64,000 nt of DNA, taken from Thiosulfatimonas sediminis. GTDB taxonomy: Bacteria; Pseudomonadota; Gammaproteobacteria; Thiomicrospirales; Thiomicrospiraceae. The position numbers and the translations under genes are program-made. The DNA lies in NCBI RefSeq assembly GCF_011398355.1, contig NZ_AP021889.1, positions 744,001 through 808,000 of the forward strand. Reading direction: 5' to 3'. How positions within the stretch are numbered: position 1 is the first letter of the stretch; each line of letters starts with the position of its first letter. Shown in pieces: positions 27,343-36,323 of the stretch. The notes beneath the pieces were generated by a model, which was given only the letters and a program-made list of their open reading frames with translations, was not told the DNA's origin and did no database searches.

Positions 27343-28844
27343 TATTCAAGCCCCTGTGTTTGCTCAATACCGTCAATTACATTAACGCTAGGAAAGTTAG
27401 GGATAAGTGGCGGAGTGTCATAGACAATTAATTCGATGTTGGTGAAATCAACTTGTTCGTCTGTTCCAGTGGTGGCGACGGCAAATTCTAGGTTGGCGTC
27501 GCCATTTTCGTCTAGTTGAAAAACTAAATCATGGGAGTCATCCCAATATTTCTCAGTACGGTTGGTTGAGCTACTGTCTCCACCAAGTGCAGGATCATAA
27601 TAGCTATAGTAGCCATCATGGTCACTCTGAGTTGAATCATAAACCAACGTTTCCAAAATAGAACCATTAGCACTGATAAAAGCCTGGTCACTGGTTAAGC
27701 CCGGATCGCGTCTACTAGGTTGGTCCCAGGTTCCATAGGCTTTTGTGTCAAGAGACATGACGACGGTTTTGCCGGCATAGTCACTGCCAAAACTCACCGT
27801 TTGGCCGATAATTGCTGTTTGTACGTTTTTGCTGTATGGATTATTGTCACCAATATCGCCGATGCTTTTATCCGCCCCGCCGCCGATTACATTTTCTCCG
27901 CTTTTTAATGTGATGTTTTGATTGTTATTGACTGTGTTAACGATTTCAAAACTGTTCATTTCATCGTTTTTTTTCAATTCGTAAGCGCCTATAGACAGAA
28001 TGACGTCATCGTATGCAGAGGACTTACTATATTGTGTCTGGATAAATTTTCGATCGCCATCTAGATTTTCTTGTTCGTCACTGCCTAAATCAGAGCTATT
28101 TGAGTTACGTTGATTTTTTGCGACAAGCACAATGACTTGACCATTTGCGAGTATTTCTGAGCAGCTGCTGTTGCTACAAATCTCTAAATTCTGTGCTCCT
28201 AAATTACTGCCGACCGGTAAGGTTTGTGAGTTATAGGCCGGTAAAGCACTGCCGGGATAAACTTTATTGGGTGGTAGGCTGGGAATAGGATCACGATTGA
28301 AGAAACATGCGGTTTGGTTTGGACAGTCAAGCATGAGATCTTCATCTGTTACACCTTGATCGACGGCATAGAGTATTAAGTTTCCCCAGCTGTCTTGAGC
28401 GTCAGCACGGGCTAAACCGAGCGTTTCGTATGGGACATAGCCACTATTTACCGAACAGGTATTGACATTAATGTTAGGAATTGCTGCTTGCGCCGGCACA
28501 GCAGGAATTGCAGGAATGGTGGGGCGACTCTCTGTTCCCGGTCTGGCTGGGACAGCGGGGATGGCTGGAATAGCGGGGATTTTACCTTTTTTGACTGTGC
28601 GTGATTCTAGGCCGCTCTCATCTTGAGCAGGGCACGGAACAAACTTATAGCGTTCGTTAAACTTTAAGATTGCCTTTTTAACGACAGCCATACTGCGTTG
28701 CGATTCCTGCCATTTGGCATGGTCACGAAATTCACTGTAAGTTACGAGGCTACCAGCTCCAATAATACTGATGATGGATAGGGCAATGGTTAGTTCCAGT
28801 AGGCTGAAACCGGCATTTTGGAGAGTCGATTTTCCCGTCTTCAT
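27342..28844 (-). CDS. Pilin-like protein with proline-rich insert and C-terminal extension (third gene)
   Basis: The 500-residue protein has a prepilin N-terminus cleaved after G12, with E17 at mature position 5 (GFSLLELTIALSII). It shares FVPCPAQDESGLESRT (68-83), VPYETLGLARADAQDSWGNL and a YDDVILSIGAYE stretch with its neighbours. A low-complexity PAIPAIPAVPA-type segment (about 89-123) is inserted between the two conserved motifs. After about residue 335 a C-terminal extension rich in Gly, Asp, Ser and Tyr has no recognised family; beta-sandwich adhesin-like folding is only a guess. ATG 28844 follows AAGGA and gives a normal 12-residue leader, whereas a longer frame extends into the previous gene. 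Confidence 0.8.
   Translation of the reverse strand: MKTGKSTLQNAGFSLLELTIALSIISIIGAGSLVTYSEFRDHAKWQESQRSMAVVKKAILKFNERYKFVPCPAQDESGLESRTVKKGKIPAIPAIPAVPARPGTESRPTIPAIPAVPAQAAIPNINVNTCSVNSGYVPYETLGLARADAQDSWGNLILYAVDQGVTDEDLMLDCPNQTACFFNRDPIPSLPPNKVYPGSALPAYNSQTLPVGSNLGAQNLEICSNSSCSEILANGQVIVLVAKNQRNSNSSDLGSDEQENLDGDRKFIQTQYSKSSAYDDVILSIGAYELKKNDEMNSFEIVNTVNNNQNITLKSGENVIGGGADKSIGDIGDNNPYSKNVQTAIIGQTVSFGSDYAGKTVVMSLDTKAYGTWDQPSRRDPGLTSDQAFISANGSILETLVYDSTQSDHDGYYSYYDPALGGDSSSTNRTEKYWDDSHDLVFQLDENGDANLEFAVATTGTDEQVDFTNIELIVYDTPPLIPNFPSVNVIDGIEQTQGLE
28476..28580 (-). repeat. Proline-rich tandem repeat within the third pilin-like gene
   Basis: It encodes repeated PAIPAIPAVPA blocks separated by a short RPGTESRPT linker (residues about 89-123). 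Such repeats usually form an extended, polyproline-II-like spacer and are prone to length variation. Confidence 0.75.
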
Positions 28845-28860
28845 AGTCAGTCCTTGCCAA

Positions 28861-29652
28861 TTAATTAAGGTGAAAGCTGGATTGTAATAGCGTGTATTTA
28901 GCTTCATAGCCATTAATCCATGCAAGGTTGTCATCCGCAAAGCTATGTTTAGCAAGCCAGAAATAAGCATCACCGTCAGCATTTTCTTGTTCAGCTGGTG
29001 CATCCAAGTCAATGCTGTTGTTATCAATTTGCTGCCAAGTAGTTGCGCTGTTATTGCCAAAAGCAACCACAACGGCAATGGCAGCTCCTTCAATGACATG
29101 ATCTATTCCAGTGCTAATATTGCAATTTTGCGATTCTGCAGCGTCGCAGATTACCATATTGCCGTTACCGGCATTGATGCCAATTGGTGGAGTGCTTAGG
29201 TTGAAATTGGGTATCGCGCTCGTACCAAAAAAACTGGCAGAATTACTTGGGTCCTCTATCTCGGCACTGTTTGTTCTTGCATTGACTTGGTAATAGTAAG
29301 GTTGGAAAGAGGCGTCGTTTTGGGTGATGCCCAGCATTAAGTGTGGGAGTTTTCCTTTTATCGCATCACATTGATTTCCGGTACGGTTTTCCCATCCATT
29401 GTTATCGGTATCGGGGCAAGGCAAGTATCCATTGGTTTGCAGGAAGCTAAGTAAAAGGTTTTTAACGTCTCCAACTTGAGCTGAGCTAGCACGATTTAAA
29501 TCATAGTATCTGCTAATTTTGCTTAGATCAGCGATTTGAATCGTTAAAATGGTTAAAATTGCCAGTGCAATCGCTATTTCAAGTAGGGTGAAGCCTTCCT
29601 TGTTTTTAGACTTAATCGAGATACGTTTTGAATGGTGATTATTTGGTTGCAT
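28861..29652 (-). CDS. Pilin-like protein (second gene of the operon)
   Basis: The 263-residue protein has a 20-residue basic leader ending KEG, with cleavage expected before F21 and E25 at mature position 5 (GFTLLEIAIALAIL). The globular part carries YLPCPDTDNNGWENRT (76-91), LPHLMLGITQNDA, a cysteine pair in ICDAAESQNC, and a terminal DDNLAWINGYE. It is the shortest member and may represent the core fold of the set without extensions. It begins 9 bp after the first gene and ends 16 bp before the third. Confidence 0.82.
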   Translation of the reverse strand: MQPNNHHSKRISIKSKNKEGFTLLEIAIALAILTILTIQIADLSKISRYYDLNRASSAQVGDVKNLLLSFLQTNGYLPCPDTDNNGWENRTGNQCDAIKGKLPHLMLGITQNDASFQPYYYQVNARTNSAEIEDPSNSASFFGTSAIPNFNLSTPPIGINAGNGNMVICDAAESQNCNISTGIDHVIEGAAIAVVVAFGNNSATTWQQIDNNSIDLDAPAEQENADGDAYFWLAKHSFADDNLAWINGYEAKYTLLQSSFHLN

Positions 29653-29661
29653 TCCCGTTTC

Positions 29662-30639
29662 CTAGGGGCAGATTAGCGCGCGCCAATTCTGTCCGGTAAG
29701 GTTATCGAAACTGGTTTCATCGCATTGGTAAATTGGGCGATTTGCTGTGTTGGTATAGGCACATTCATTAAACCAATGTTGACTATTGTCGCTTAGACTT
29801 ACGCAAAAATCAGGTACACCATCCAGCGGATTGTTATCTTTACTTGCTCGTGACAATATGGCAGCTTCCCATTCGCTACGGGTAATGCTTAAAACATAGT
29901 CATTAAAAGAAGTGCCTGAGTTCCCAGCAGAGGTAAAATCAATGTTTTGGCCAATAACCTCGTTTGGTTGTTCTAGATAGTCATCAATCTGATTGCTTGG
30001 TCGATTTTGTCCGCTTAGGGCATTGCCTGCATAAAAAAGTACCATCACAATTTCTGTTTTGCCGTCTAGCAATAATGGCGGAACATCATGATTGGAGTCG
30101 TCTTTAACCTCGTTTTCCATATCAGGGTTTACATTACTAAAACGTTGGTTTCCTGCAAATTGATAGAGACCATGAGAACTGACTAAGCGAGCATCAACCG
30201 CAAACCAGAAACGATCTTGGTCAATGTCTTCATCGATAAAAGAGAAAAAATGCCCTGTAATTTCTCTTGGAACTCGCCCGTATACAAAAGTTTGATGAAT
30301 TGCAGATTCGTAGCCGCAAGGTTCATCAACGATGCCATCGCCATCTTTATCAGGGCATGGAAAATACCCCGGTCCTGGTATAAGAGATTGATTTGCATAA
30401 ATTTCAGGAGTTAGGATGGAGTAGGCGAGCATTTTCTGTTTGATTTTTTGTAGCTGCAATAGATTACGGTCTTCGCTTTCCACTTTCATGCTACTTGCTT
30501 GCTGCTTGCCGATACTGGTAAACCAAGCTGCCGAGCCAATGACCAACATTAGCGAAACCAATAGGAACATAAAACCGTGCTGTTTTTTTTGGTTTATGGC
30601 ATTAAGGCACCGATTGCCAGGGTATTGGAGTGAGTTCAT
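29662..30639 (-). CDS. Pilin-like/PilX-like protein lacking Glu5 (first gene of the operon)
   Basis: The 325-residue protein has a leader ending HG (22) and a hydrophobic helix FMFLLVSLMLVIGSAAW with leucine where the usual mature Glu5 would be. This resembles GspK/PilX-type minor pilins that cap pilus tips. Downstream are YFPCPDKDGDGIVDEPC (93-108), a DxDxDG calcium-loop-like motif, and a FSFIDEDIDQDRFWF acidic stretch. Several C-terminal cysteines could form disulfides. It is the promoter-proximal gene of the four-gene operon. The Shine-Dalgarno is weak. The function is not recognised beyond pilin-like assembly. Confidence 0.75.
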   Translation of the reverse strand: MNSLQYPGNRCLNAINQKKQHGFMFLLVSLMLVIGSAAWFTSIGKQQASSMKVESEDRNLLQLQKIKQKMLAYSILTPEIYANQSLIPGPGYFPCPDKDGDGIVDEPCGYESAIHQTFVYGRVPREITGHFFSFIDEDIDQDRFWFAVDARLVSSHGLYQFAGNQRFSNVNPDMENEVKDDSNHDVPPLLLDGKTEIVMVLFYAGNALSGQNRPSNQIDDYLEQPNEVIGQNIDFTSAGNSGTSFNDYVLSITRSEWEAAILSRASKDNNPLDGVPDFCVSLSDNSQHWFNECAYTNTANRPIYQCDETSFDNLTGQNWRALICP

Positions 30640-31317
30640 TGCTTAACCAAAGAAGAAAACCATTTACTTAACAAGTATTTGAAATAATAAATCAAAACGT
30701 TTTGCATGAGAAAGTGATTGAGTTTAATTGAAAATAAGATTGATTATGAATAAGAGTTTTTGTAAAGAATTATTCTTTTGCTTTGTTTGGCGAACAGAAA
30801 GTTTGTGATCTGACGGTTATTCGTTTTGAAACAAAGTATTTTCCGTCGGTTATCAATCTCGATGGTTGGAATTGAAATGAGCGTGAAACGCTTTGCGAGT
30901 TTACTTGAGGGGTCATTCATTAAGCCGCTTAACGCTTTCAAAAAGTTAAAAAAGAAGCTAACGTTTGTTCAAAAAAGATTAAGTTGAAAAGTTAAATTTG
31001 ACACTGAAGCCGGAACCATTCTCAACCGAAAGCATCTGCATAAGATTAACTACCTAAGCGCCAAAGACGCTCAGGAGTCCTGAATCCTAGGGAGATTCAG
31101 AACAAGTCCCTATTGGCCTTTAAAGAATTTAACTGCGCGGTGTTGACTGTTTTTGTCAGGTCTGGACATGACAAAAACAGCCGTCTTGCTCAATTAAATT
31201 TTTCTGTGCCTAAAGCGTTCTCTTCCTAGTCCTTTCTTGCTTTAGCAAATGCGTTTGGCAACAAGGGCGGGAAGGATGTTAAGACTGTCGGTTTTGAGTT
31301 TGTTTAAAACAAGAGGC
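30640..31317. other. 678-bp intergenic region with several small palindromes, no convincing gene
   Basis: This is the leader side of the pilin operon and the 3' side of the SH3-protein gene. It is AT-rich near the pilin start. It holds CTGAATC/GATTCAG (31080-31086 with 31094-31100), the overlapping palindrome CAGGAGTCCTG just before it, GCGTGAAACGC near 30890, and a perfect 12-bp inverted repeat at 31147. A 65-codon minus-strand frame at 30744-30941 has no ribosome site and no recognisable protein character. I could not fit any known riboswitch or small RNA consensus. Confidence 0.5.
31147..31180. repeat. Perfect 12-bp inverted repeat, possible terminator of valS-SH3 unit
   Basis: CTGTTTTTGTCA (31147-31158) and TGACAAAAACAG (31169-31180) are perfect complements around a 10-nt spacer. 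It lies 138 bp past the SH3-protein stop on the minus strand and has no separate T tract, so terminator, operator or structured RNA are all possible. Confidence 0.5.
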
Positions 31318-32049
31318 TTATAACTCACCCCAGCGTTTCTTTTTGGTTGGTGCGCGGAAGAAACGTCCAAGCAGTAAACCCACCAGTAGAACGGTTCCGC
31401 CGGTTAAGAACCACTGGCGTTTAATCGAATCTTCTGACTGGTCAATCTGTTCGCGCATAATGGCGTTTTCGCTTTCTACTTCATTGAGCCGCATCTTCAT
31501 CGCTTTGTTTTCTTCGTCCAGCGTCACCGCATTGCTGGAGACCGATTTCAACCGTTCAAATTCTTGAGTTACTTCAAACTTTTCTTGTTTGATGCTGCTT
31601 AACTCAGTGCTGGCGGTATCAAAACGCTCTTTTAAGGTTTTCAGTTCCAGTTGGAGCGCGTTGAATTTTTCTTCCACTTGATTTGTTTTTTCAATCTGCG
31701 TCACTAAGCGCTCTTTAGCGATCGGTTCGTTTTGCAGCATGCTTGAAGGCATCCAGCCGAGCGAGGTTTTTGAGCCACGAGTATATTCGACCTGAACCCA
31801 GCCCTCTTTGTCGACTTCCAATATTTTGATTGGCGTGCCGGATTTAAGCATTTGTGAAATCTTAAATTTGTACCCCGGTCCACGACGCACCGGAACTTCG
31901 ATTGAATCGGTAACGTAGTTGGTATAGCCCGCAGTTGCCGCTGTTGCGCTGCTGATTGGCGCAGCTACAAGGCTTAGAGTCGCTAAGCCAAGCGTGATTG
32001 CGAAGGGTTGCAGGGAGCGGGAAAGCTTAAAGTTTTGAGATTTTGTCAT
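31318..32049 (-). CDS. SH3-domain membrane protein (YgiM/TIGR04211 type)
   Basis: The 243-residue protein has an N-terminal signal/anchor (about 15-40) and a bacterial SH3 domain (about 44-105: [35 protein letters not shown]). A long coiled coil follows (about 115-205), then a C-terminal transmembrane helix (about 212-230) and a basic tail. This matches the YgiM group, thought to sense or tether the envelope; no precise role is known. ATG 32049 has GAGG upstream and lies inside the end of valS (23-bp overlap), so expression is coupled to valS. Confidence 0.83.
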   Translation of the reverse strand: MTKSQNFKLSRSLQPFAITLGLATLSLVAAPISSATAATAGYTNYVTDSIEVPVRRGPGYKFKISQMLKSGTPIKILEVDKEGWVQVEYTRGSKTSLGWMPSSMLQNEPIAKERLVTQIEKTNQVEEKFNALQLELKTLKERFDTASTELSSIKQEKFEVTQEFERLKSVSSNAVTLDEENKAMKMRLNEVESENAIMREQIDQSEDSIKRQWFLTGGTVLLVGLLLGRFFRAPTKKKRWGEL

Positions 32050-34798
32050 ACTGCGCCTCAAGATTATTTAGAGCGGTTTGGTTTTCAGCCAATTTTTCGC
32101 GTTCTTTAGCGACCACCGCTTCCGGTGCCTTTGCAACGAAGCTGTCGTTGTTGAGTTTGCCACTTAAACGGTTGATTTCGCCTTTTAATTTGTCGATTTC
32201 TTTGCCTAGGCGTGCCATTTCAGCCTCTTTATCAATCAGTCCTCCCATTGGGATAAGGACTTTCATTTCGCCGACTAATGCAACGGCGGATTCTGGCGCA
32301 CTGCTCTCATCGGTGAGCACCTCAATGGATTCCAATTTGGCCAAGGTTTGCAAGAATAAACGGTTGTTTTCCAGCCAAGTGCAGTCTTGTGCATTTAAGT
32401 CGGCCAGTAATACCGGTAAGGTTTTGCTTGGCGCAATGTCCATTTCGGAGCGGATTTTACGCACCCCAATAATAAAGGCTTTAACCCATTCCAGCTCCGC
32501 TAATGCCTCGCTGTCTAGCAAGCTTTCATTGGCTTCTGGGTAAGGTTGCAGCATAATCGTATTGCCGTTTTTACCTGCGAGCGGCGCAACCGCTTGCCAC
32601 GCTTCTTCAGTAATAAATGGCATGACTGGGTGCATTAAGCGCAATAGAGTTTCTAAAACGCGAACCAAGGTTTTACGCGTACCGCGTTTTGCGGCATCGG
32701 ACGAGTCTTTGTTAAGAATTGGTTTGGCCAGTTCCAGATACCAGTCGCAGTATTCGTTCCAAGTAAATTCATACATGGCATTGGCGGCCAAGTCAAAGCG
32801 ATAGTTGTCTAGGTGTTTTTGAACTTCACTGATGACTTGTTGCAAACGTGCGACTATCCAGCGGTCGGCAAGGGAGTATTCTACTGGTTGTTGTTCGTCA
32901 ACCCCAGTATCAAAGCCTTCGGTGTTCATTAGGACGTAGCGAGTCGCATTCCATAATTTGTTACAGAAGTTGCGGTAGCCTTCGGCACGTTGCAGATCGA
33001 AACGGATGTCTCGACCAGTTGAAGCCAGCGAGGCAAAAGTAAAGCGAATCGCATCTGTGCCGAATGCAGGAATGCCGTCGGCAAACTGTTTGCGAGTCGA
33101 TTTTTCGATTTTCGCGGCTTTTTCTGGCTGCATCATACCGTAGGTGCGTTTTGCGACTAGGTCTTCCAGTTGAATGCCGTCAATTAGGTCGATTGGATCA
33201 AGCACGTTGCCTTTCGATTTGGACATCTTCTGGCCTTCGCCATCACGCACTAAGCCGTGTACATATACTTGTTTGAACGGCACTTCGCCAGTGAATTTCA
33301 AGGTCATCATAATCATACGGGCAACCCAGAAGAAGATGATGTCGAAACCTGTAACCAGTACCGAAGTCGGATGGAAAGTCGCCAATTCGGGTGTTTTTTC
33401 TGGCCAACCTAGCGTTGAGAAAGTCCAAAGTGCTGAACTAAACCAAGTGTCTAAGACGTCATTGTCTTGGGTCAGTTCGACACTGGCCGAAATACGGTGT
33501 TTTTCACGGACTTCATTTTCGGTGCGGCCAACATAGACATTACCGTCTGCATCGTACCAAGCAGGGATGCGGTGTCCCCACCAGATTTGACGTGAGATAC
33601 ACCAGTCTTGGATGTTGTTCATCCACTCAAAATAGGTGTTTTCCCAGTTTTTCGGGACAAATTCGATATCGCCGTTTTTGACTGCATCGATTGCCGGTTT
33701 AGCCAGTGCTTCAACCGCCACATACCATTGGTCGGTTAAGAAGGGTTCGATAACGGCGTGTGAACGGTCGCCGCGCGGCACCATCAAGGTATGCGGTTTA
33801 ATGCTGTCTAAAAGCCCGAGTGCGTCGAGATCTGCAACAATTGCTTTACGCGCTTCGTAACGATCCATGCCTTGGTATTTCTCAGGTGCTTCGTCGTTAA
33901 TGGCGGCATCGACCGTGAAGATGTTTAGCATTAGCAGGTCGTGACGTTTACCCATCTCATAGTCATTGAAATCGTGCGCTGGCGTGATTTTTACACAGCC
34001 GGTTCCGAATGTCATATCGACATAGTCGTCACCGATAATTGGGATTTCGCGGCCCACCAAAGGGAGGGAGATGGTTTTTCCGATCAGGTGTTGATAGCGT
34101 TCATCGTCTGGGTGTACTGCGACCGCTTGGTCACCGAGCATGGTTTCTGGGCGTGTGGTGGCTACGGTTAGGTGGCCTGAGCCGTCAGCCAATGGGTAGT
34201 TGAAGTGCCAAAGATTACCTTGCTCTTCCTCTGAGATGACTTCAAGATCGGAAACCGCGGTGTGCAGTACCGGATCCCAGTTGACTAGGCGTTTGCCGCG
34301 ATAGATTAGCTCTTCTTCATATAAGCGAACGAAGACTTCTTTTACCGCATCGGATAGACCGTCGTCCATCGTAAAACGTTCGCGGCTCCAATCCGGAGAC
34401 GCGCCCATACGGCGTAGCTGTTTGGTAATGGTTCCGCCGGATTCTTCTTTCCATTCCCAGACTTTTTCGATGAACTTTTCGCGGCCGACATCATGGCGCG
34501 ACAAGCCCTGTGCAGCCAGTTGGCGTTCTACCACCATTTGCGTGGCGATACCGGCGTGGTCGGTACCCGGTTGCCAAAGGGTGTTTTTACCGCGCATACG
34601 ATTAAAGCGGATCAGTGTGTCCATAATGGTATCTTGGAAGGCATGACCCATGTGAAGGGAACCGGTGACATTTGGCGGAGGGATCATAATGCTATACGGA
34701 TCCGCGGAGGTGTCGTAACTTGGTTTGAAATAACCTTGGTTTTCCCAAGTTTGATACCACTTAATTTCAATGGCGTTAGGGTCGAAATGCTTATCCAT
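32027..34798 (-). CDS. valS: Valyl-tRNA synthetase
   Basis: Class I aminoacyl-tRNA synthetase that charges tRNA-Val and edits threonine. The 923-residue protein has the HIGH-type motif HMGH (49-52) in [13 protein letters not shown], and KMSKS beginning at K524. The CP1 editing domain shows [10 protein letters not shown] and the tRNA-contacting C-terminal coiled coil is present (about 855-920, rich in Lys and Glu). The length is close to the family norm. No T-box or other leader element is visible upstream. Confidence 0.98.
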   Translation of the reverse strand: MDKHFDPNAIEIKWYQTWENQGYFKPSYDTSADPYSIMIPPPNVTGSLHMGHAFQDTIMDTLIRFNRMRGKNTLWQPGTDHAGIATQMVVERQLAAQGLSRHDVGREKFIEKVWEWKEESGGTITKQLRRMGASPDWSRERFTMDDGLSDAVKEVFVRLYEEELIYRGKRLVNWDPVLHTAVSDLEVISEEEQGNLWHFNYPLADGSGHLTVATTRPETMLGDQAVAVHPDDERYQHLIGKTISLPLVGREIPIIGDDYVDMTFGTGCVKITPAHDFNDYEMGKRHDLLMLNIFTVDAAINDEAPEKYQGMDRYEARKAIVADLDALGLLDSIKPHTLMVPRGDRSHAVIEPFLTDQWYVAVEALAKPAIDAVKNGDIEFVPKNWENTYFEWMNNIQDWCISRQIWWGHRIPAWYDADGNVYVGRTENEVREKHRISASVELTQDNDVLDTWFSSALWTFSTLGWPEKTPELATFHPTSVLVTGFDIIFFWVARMIMMTLKFTGEVPFKQVYVHGLVRDGEGQKMSKSKGNVLDPIDLIDGIQLEDLVAKRTYGMMQPEKAAKIEKSTRKQFADGIPAFGTDAIRFTFASLASTGRDIRFDLQRAEGYRNFCNKLWNATRYVLMNTEGFDTGVDEQQPVEYSLADRWIVARLQQVISEVQKHLDNYRFDLAANAMYEFTWNEYCDWYLELAKPILNKDSSDAAKRGTRKTLVRVLETLLRLMHPVMPFITEEAWQAVAPLAGKNGNTIMLQPYPEANESLLDSEALAELEWVKAFIIGVRKIRSEMDIAPSKTLPVLLADLNAQDCTWLENNRLFLQTLAKLESIEVLTDESSAPESAVALVGEMKVLIPMGGLIDKEAEMARLGKEIDKLKGEINRLSGKLNNDSFVAKAPEAVVAKEREKLAENQTALNNLEAQYDKISKL

Positions 34799-34950
34799 AT
34801 AACTTTAATCTGTCTTAAATTAGGAAAAAATAGTTGTGGGATTATAGCAATCAGAATGGGGCTTGTCATACTCAACTCCGCCTTGGGTTTGCGGAAGATT
34901 GATAATTCAGTTCTGCGATGGCTATTTTTGGATTTTGGGGAGGGAGAAAT

Positions 34951-34979
34951 AAAGCGACTCAGTGAAAACTGGTCGCTTT
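34951..34979 (-). terminator. Terminator of the orphan flagellin gene
   Basis: AAAGCGAC (34951-34958) pairs with GTCGCTTT (34972-34979), extended inside by CAGT/ACTG across a GAAA loop with one bulged base. On the minus strand it is followed by TTTATTTC, 19 bp after the flagellin stop. Confidence 0.8.
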
Positions 34980-34997
34980 ATTGGGGGCGTATAAAAG

Positions 34998-35795
34998 CTA
35001 GGGGTTTAGCAGTTGTAAGACCGAAGCGCGGCTTTGGTTTCCTTGTGCTTGCATACTGATTTGTGCCTCTTGCAGTATATTGAGCCGAACTTGCTCAGAA
35101 ATTGCTTGCGCAAAGTTGGTGTCGTTAATTTGGCTTCGGCTGGCTTGGCTGTTGACGTTTTGCGATTGCAGATTGTCATATTGCGCCAGTAAGCCGTTTT
35201 GTTGCGCGCCAAATTCGCTGCGTGTTTGACTTAAGTTTTGTAGCACGTTGCCCAAGCCTTGTAATACGGTGGCCGCATTGCTTGGGTTATCAATTGATAA
35301 GCCGGATAGGCCGAGGCCGTCTGAAGTTAAGTTCGGTAAACTTAATGTGGCGGAGGTTTCGCCTAATGCAATATCAAGGGTATTGAGTTCGCCGTTTAGC
35401 AGGTTTTGCTGGTTAAAACTCGTGCCTTGTGCAATGTCATTTATACCGGCTAAATTTTGCTGAAATTCTTGGTTGAGTATGTTGCGTTGGGTAGCGTTTA
35501 GTGTGCCGTTTGACGCTTGAAGGGCCAATTCGTTCATGCGTTGTACGCGCTCGACTATTGAGTTACTGGCGCCATCAGCCGTTTGTAATAAGGAGATTCC
35601 GTCAACAGCATTGCGACTCGCCATATCTTGTGTGGTAACTTGCGTGTTTAACGCCGTCACGATGGCTTGCCCACTCGGATCGTCGGCTGAGCTGTTAATC
35701 CGCGAGCCACTCGCCAAGGCTTGATTGCTGCTGCTCAAGGCTTGGGTGTTGGCATACGATGAGGTGCTTAGGGAGTTGTAACTGTTGATGACCAT
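34998..35795 (-). CDS. Short flagellin (orphan)
   Basis: The 265-residue flagellin-like protein keeps both conserved ends. The N-terminal D0/D1 shows SSNQALASGSRINSSADDPSGQAI, and the C-terminal D1/D0 shows RSQINDTNFAQAISEQVRLNILQEAQISMQAQGNQS split over about residues 220-258. The central variable domain is almost absent, giving a minimal filament subunit. The start MVINSYNS replaces the usual MAxVINTN. GGAG lies 9 nt upstream. No chaperone, cap or hook genes adjoin it; only a FliL-like gene lies 0.5 kb away. It is probably an additional filament subunit expressed with a main flagellar cluster elsewhere. A sigma-28 promoter is not clear. Confidence 0.88.
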   Translation of the reverse strand: MVINSYNSLSTSSYANTQALSSSNQALASGSRINSSADDPSGQAIVTALNTQVTTQDMASRNAVDGISLLQTADGASNSIVERVQRMNELALQASNGTLNATQRNILNQEFQQNLAGINDIAQGTSFNQQNLLNGELNTLDIALGETSATLSLPNLTSDGLGLSGLSIDNPSNAATVLQGLGNVLQNLSQTRSEFGAQQNGLLAQYDNLQSQNVNSQASRSQINDTNFAQAISEQVRLNILQEAQISMQAQGNQSRASVLQLLNP

Positions 35796-35878
35796 CGTTA
35801 TTATCTCCAGACAAAATCAAAATTCGATATAAATATTCTACGCTTTTTGAGCGGTGTTTGCATAGGAGTGTGGTGAAA

Positions 35879-36313
35879 ATGTCTTGTTGTTCAAAAGGTT
35901 ACTGTCAATTTAAGTTTCCGGATGGACCGCCTTTAGTGGACAATCCGGTAAGTAATTTGCAAGCCAAATACCAATTTTTACCCTATGGAACTCTGTTAGA
36001 GCAGGGGGAGGTAGTGCGCATTTGGATGGAATCTGGACAGACTGAGACGGTGGTTATTGATCAAAAATTGCGTTTGCAAATTTTGCCAAGCGGCCCAAAG
36101 TTGATTGATTCGGAGCAGTATGTCCCTTGGCAGCTGGTGGCGCATGACACGGAAATGGCTTATGAGGATTTAATCGGTTGGGCGCAACATCCATTGCATA
36201 ATCCGCATGAACAAGCTGTTTTGTTGATTTATGGGCATATGATTAAAGAGCAGCCAACCCTGAAAAGCCGTTGGCTGAATTTTTTATATAAAATGCGAAA
36301 CTTGGGGCGTTAG
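35879..36313 (+). CDS. Hypothetical protein with N-terminal Cys cluster
   Basis: The 144-residue protein has no family I recognise. It starts MSCCSKGYC, a cluster of three cysteines that could bind metal, and continues as a soluble, mixed beta/alpha sequence with repeated short hydrophobic strands (VVRIWMES, ETVVIDQKLRLQILP). It ends in a basic, aromatic segment, RWLNFLYKMRNLGR. There is no signal peptide or membrane helix. AGGAG lies 10 nt before ATG 35879; a GTG two codons earlier is possible. It diverges from the flagellin gene and converges with the FliL-like gene. Confidence 0.6.
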   Translation: MSCCSKGYCQFKFPDGPPLVDNPVSNLQAKYQFLPYGTLLEQGEVVRIWMESGQTETVVIDQKLRLQILPSGPKLIDSEQYVPWQLVAHDTEMAYEDLIGWAQHPLHNPHEQAVLLIYGHMIKEQPTLKSRWLNFLYKMRNLGR

Positions 36314-36323
36314 AAGGCCGAAT

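Noticed and set aside
30744..30941. 65-codon minus-strand open frame in the long intergenic region
   Set aside because: No ribosome site, no protein-like composition and AT-rich context; probably chance.
31020..31130. Possible c-di-GMP or glycine riboswitch before the pilin operon
   Set aside because: The conserved cores of these classes could not be placed on either strand; only small unrelated palindromes are present.
35796..35878. Sigma-28 promoter for the orphan flagellin
   Set aside because: A TCAA and an ATCGAAT-like element exist on the minus strand, but spacing and -10 sequence are too far from consensus.
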